The notes under the pieces were generated by a model. The model was not told the DNA's origin and made no database searches. It worked only from the letters and a program-made list of their open reading frames with translations. 64,000 nucleotides of DNA, taken from positions 697,428-761,427 of the forward strand of contig JAHBUQ010000002.1 in assembly GCA_019637995.1 (NCBI GenBank), given 5' to 3'. Positions 63,149 to 64,000 of the stretch are shown piece after piece. How positions within the stretch are numbered: the stretch's first letter is position 1; every line of letters begins with the position of its first letter. Made by a program: the position numbers and the translations under genes. The stretch comes from Ignavibacteriota bacterium (GTDB lineage: Bacteria > Bacteroidota > Ignavibacteria > Kapaibacteriales > UBA2268).

Positions 63149-64000
63149 AATGTTTGTTCCTTACTTTTGTTGTCAAATGAATTAGCAGCCCAAAGCAGCT
63201 TAGTTCTCAGAATGTCATAATATGAACTGTCTTGAGGTTTGATCAATTTTACACGTTCTTCGGACAGGTTGAACTTTATATTTTCACCATTTTTTAGTTC
63301 TCCTAAAGTAATACCGTCTGCAACAAGAATTACTCCGTCACCTGAATCCATTATTGCAAATGTAATCTCATTTGTATCAGGAATTACAAGTGGTCTGATT
63401 GTGAGAGTATGAGGTGAGATTGGTGTTATGCACAGCACTTTTGCAGATGGAGCTATTATAGGTCCTGAGCATGAAAGTGAATATGCTGTAGAGCCTGTCG
63501 GAGTAGTAAGCACTATACCATCAGCTCTGTAATCACCAACGCAATGTTCATTTGAAAATACCTGCACAGTAACCATTTTGGAAGAATTTCTCTTTTCGAT
63601 TACAAAATCGTTAAGTGCGAAATGACTTTTTCCCTCGAAAGTTGTCTCTATCACAGCTCTGTCAACTAATCTGAAATTCCCATTCAAAACTCCTGCGATA
63701 TTATGCTCTAAATTCTCGACAGAATATTCAGCAAGAAAACCAAGTTTGCCGACATTGAAACCCATAATCGGGACATCGCACATCAGCATTTCGCGGGCTG
63801 CGGTTAGTAAAGTGCCATCGCCTCCAAATGATATGACCATATCTGCCATTCTGTCGAAATCACAAACTTGCGAGGTTTTGACAAAGTTCTTAATATGTGC
63901 CGGTAAATAGGGTGACAATGAAGGTCTTACAATGCAGTCAACACCCTGATTTACAAGATATTCTGCAGCTTTGGAAGCATATTGAATCGCTTCCTTTTTG
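63145..64000 (-). CDS. nadK: NAD kinase, 5' end beyond the window
   Basis: The frame stays open to the end of the window (residues KKEAIQYASKAAEYLVNQG are visible before the region that could be taken as a start at 63918), so the gene is cut. Motifs: ISFGGDGTLLTAAR, FNVGKLGFLAEYS, TTPTGSTAYSLSCSGP and HTLTIRPLV. It phosphorylates NAD+ to NADP+. Followed by lgt with a 4-bp overlap. Confidence 0.95.
   Translation of the reverse strand, partial: KKEAIQYASKAAEYLVNQGVDCIVRPSLSPYLPAHIKNFVKTSQVCDFDRMADMVISFGGDGTLLTAAREMLMCDVPIMGFNVGKLGFLAEYSVENLEHNIAGVLNGNFRLVDRAVIETTFEGKSHFALNDFVIEKRNSSKMVTVQVFSNEHCVGDYRADGIVLTTPTGSTAYSLSCSGPIIAPSAKVLCITPISPHTLTIRPLVIPDTNEITFAIMDSGDGVILVADGITLGELKNGENIKFNLSEERVKLIKPQDSSYYDILRTKLLWAANSFDNKSKEQTL

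Noticed and set aside
63145..63918. Internal start making nadK complete
   Set aside because: The frame is open to the window end and encodes typical NadK N-terminal sequence before that codon.

Overview
The window looks like a chromosome segment from an AT-rich Bacteroidota/Chlorobiota-type bacterium that is not a classical member of Bacteroidia. A flagellated Ignavibacteria or Kapabacteria relative fits best. The reasons are: a type IX secretion (T9SS) sortase/shuttle pair (porU-porV) with several secreted proteins carrying T9SS C-terminal sorting domains; a GWxTD-domain protein; a split F-type ATP synthase cluster without beta and epsilon genes; and a full run of flagellar genes, which most T9SS-bearing Bacteroidetes lack. 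Taxonomy is inferred from gene content only.

Layout. 1-2.1 kb: end of a Cys-rich secreted protein gene and a BNR-repeat T9SS cargo gene. 2.1-6.6 kb: a region with palindromic repeats, then (minus strand) a DUF2723-type membrane glycosyltransferase and a dolichyl-phosphate-sugar-synthase-like GT2. 6.9-14.6 kb: ATP synthase genes atpZ-atpI-like-B-E-F-H-A-[hldD]-G followed by a GT10 fucosyltransferase-like gene; hldD (ADP-heptose synthesis) sits inside the atp cluster. 14.7-25 kb (minus): porU-porV, a TPR protein with a polyprenyl diphosphate synthase, a COG2509 FAD protein and a CbpA-like J protein. 25.2-28.8 kb: trxB and a secreted C10 cysteine peptidase. 29.0-43.0 kb: flagellar cluster flgB-flgC-orf-fliE-F-G-H-I-J-motE/ylxF-like-fliK-flgD-orf-flgE in the order of the Bacillus fla/che operon, ended by a strong terminator. 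43.0-46.1 kb: a non-coding stretch with an 11-bp tandem repeat, then a second copy of the Cys-rich/BNR two-gene module. 46.2-64 kb: recA, a cytochrome b plus 13-haem cytochrome c pair, small membrane/lipoprotein genes, a GWxTD protein, der, a XerC/D recombinase, a 7TM-HD phosphodiesterase, rsmE, a thioredoxin-like protein, a flippase, a GH57 glucan-branching-type enzyme, a DUF3467 protein, lgt and the 3' part of nadK.

How it fits together. PorU/PorV process cargo such as the two BNR proteins, one of the Cys-rich proteins and the C10 peptidase. hldD, the GT10 enzyme, the GT2/DUF2723 pair and the flippase belong to envelope glycan assembly. The atp cluster, the cytochrome pair and the polyprenyl synthase (quinone side chains or undecaprenyl carrier) serve respiration and the envelope. 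The flagellar block encodes the rod, MS ring, C-ring FliG, export ATPase, hook and hook-length control.

The most unusual signals are: (1) a REPIN-like pair of inverted palindromes with GTAG/CTAC feet, plus two more perfect palindromes, all translated in frame inside the T9SS sorting domain of the BNR protein at 44.6 kb; (2) a duplicated module of an undescribed Cys-rich secreted family with a BNR cargo protein, each with a hairpin between the genes; (3) six 53-residue repeats in the hook-length protein FliK; (4) a paired operator upstream of the multihaem cytochrome genes. No tRNA, rRNA, CRISPR array, transposase or phage gene was found.
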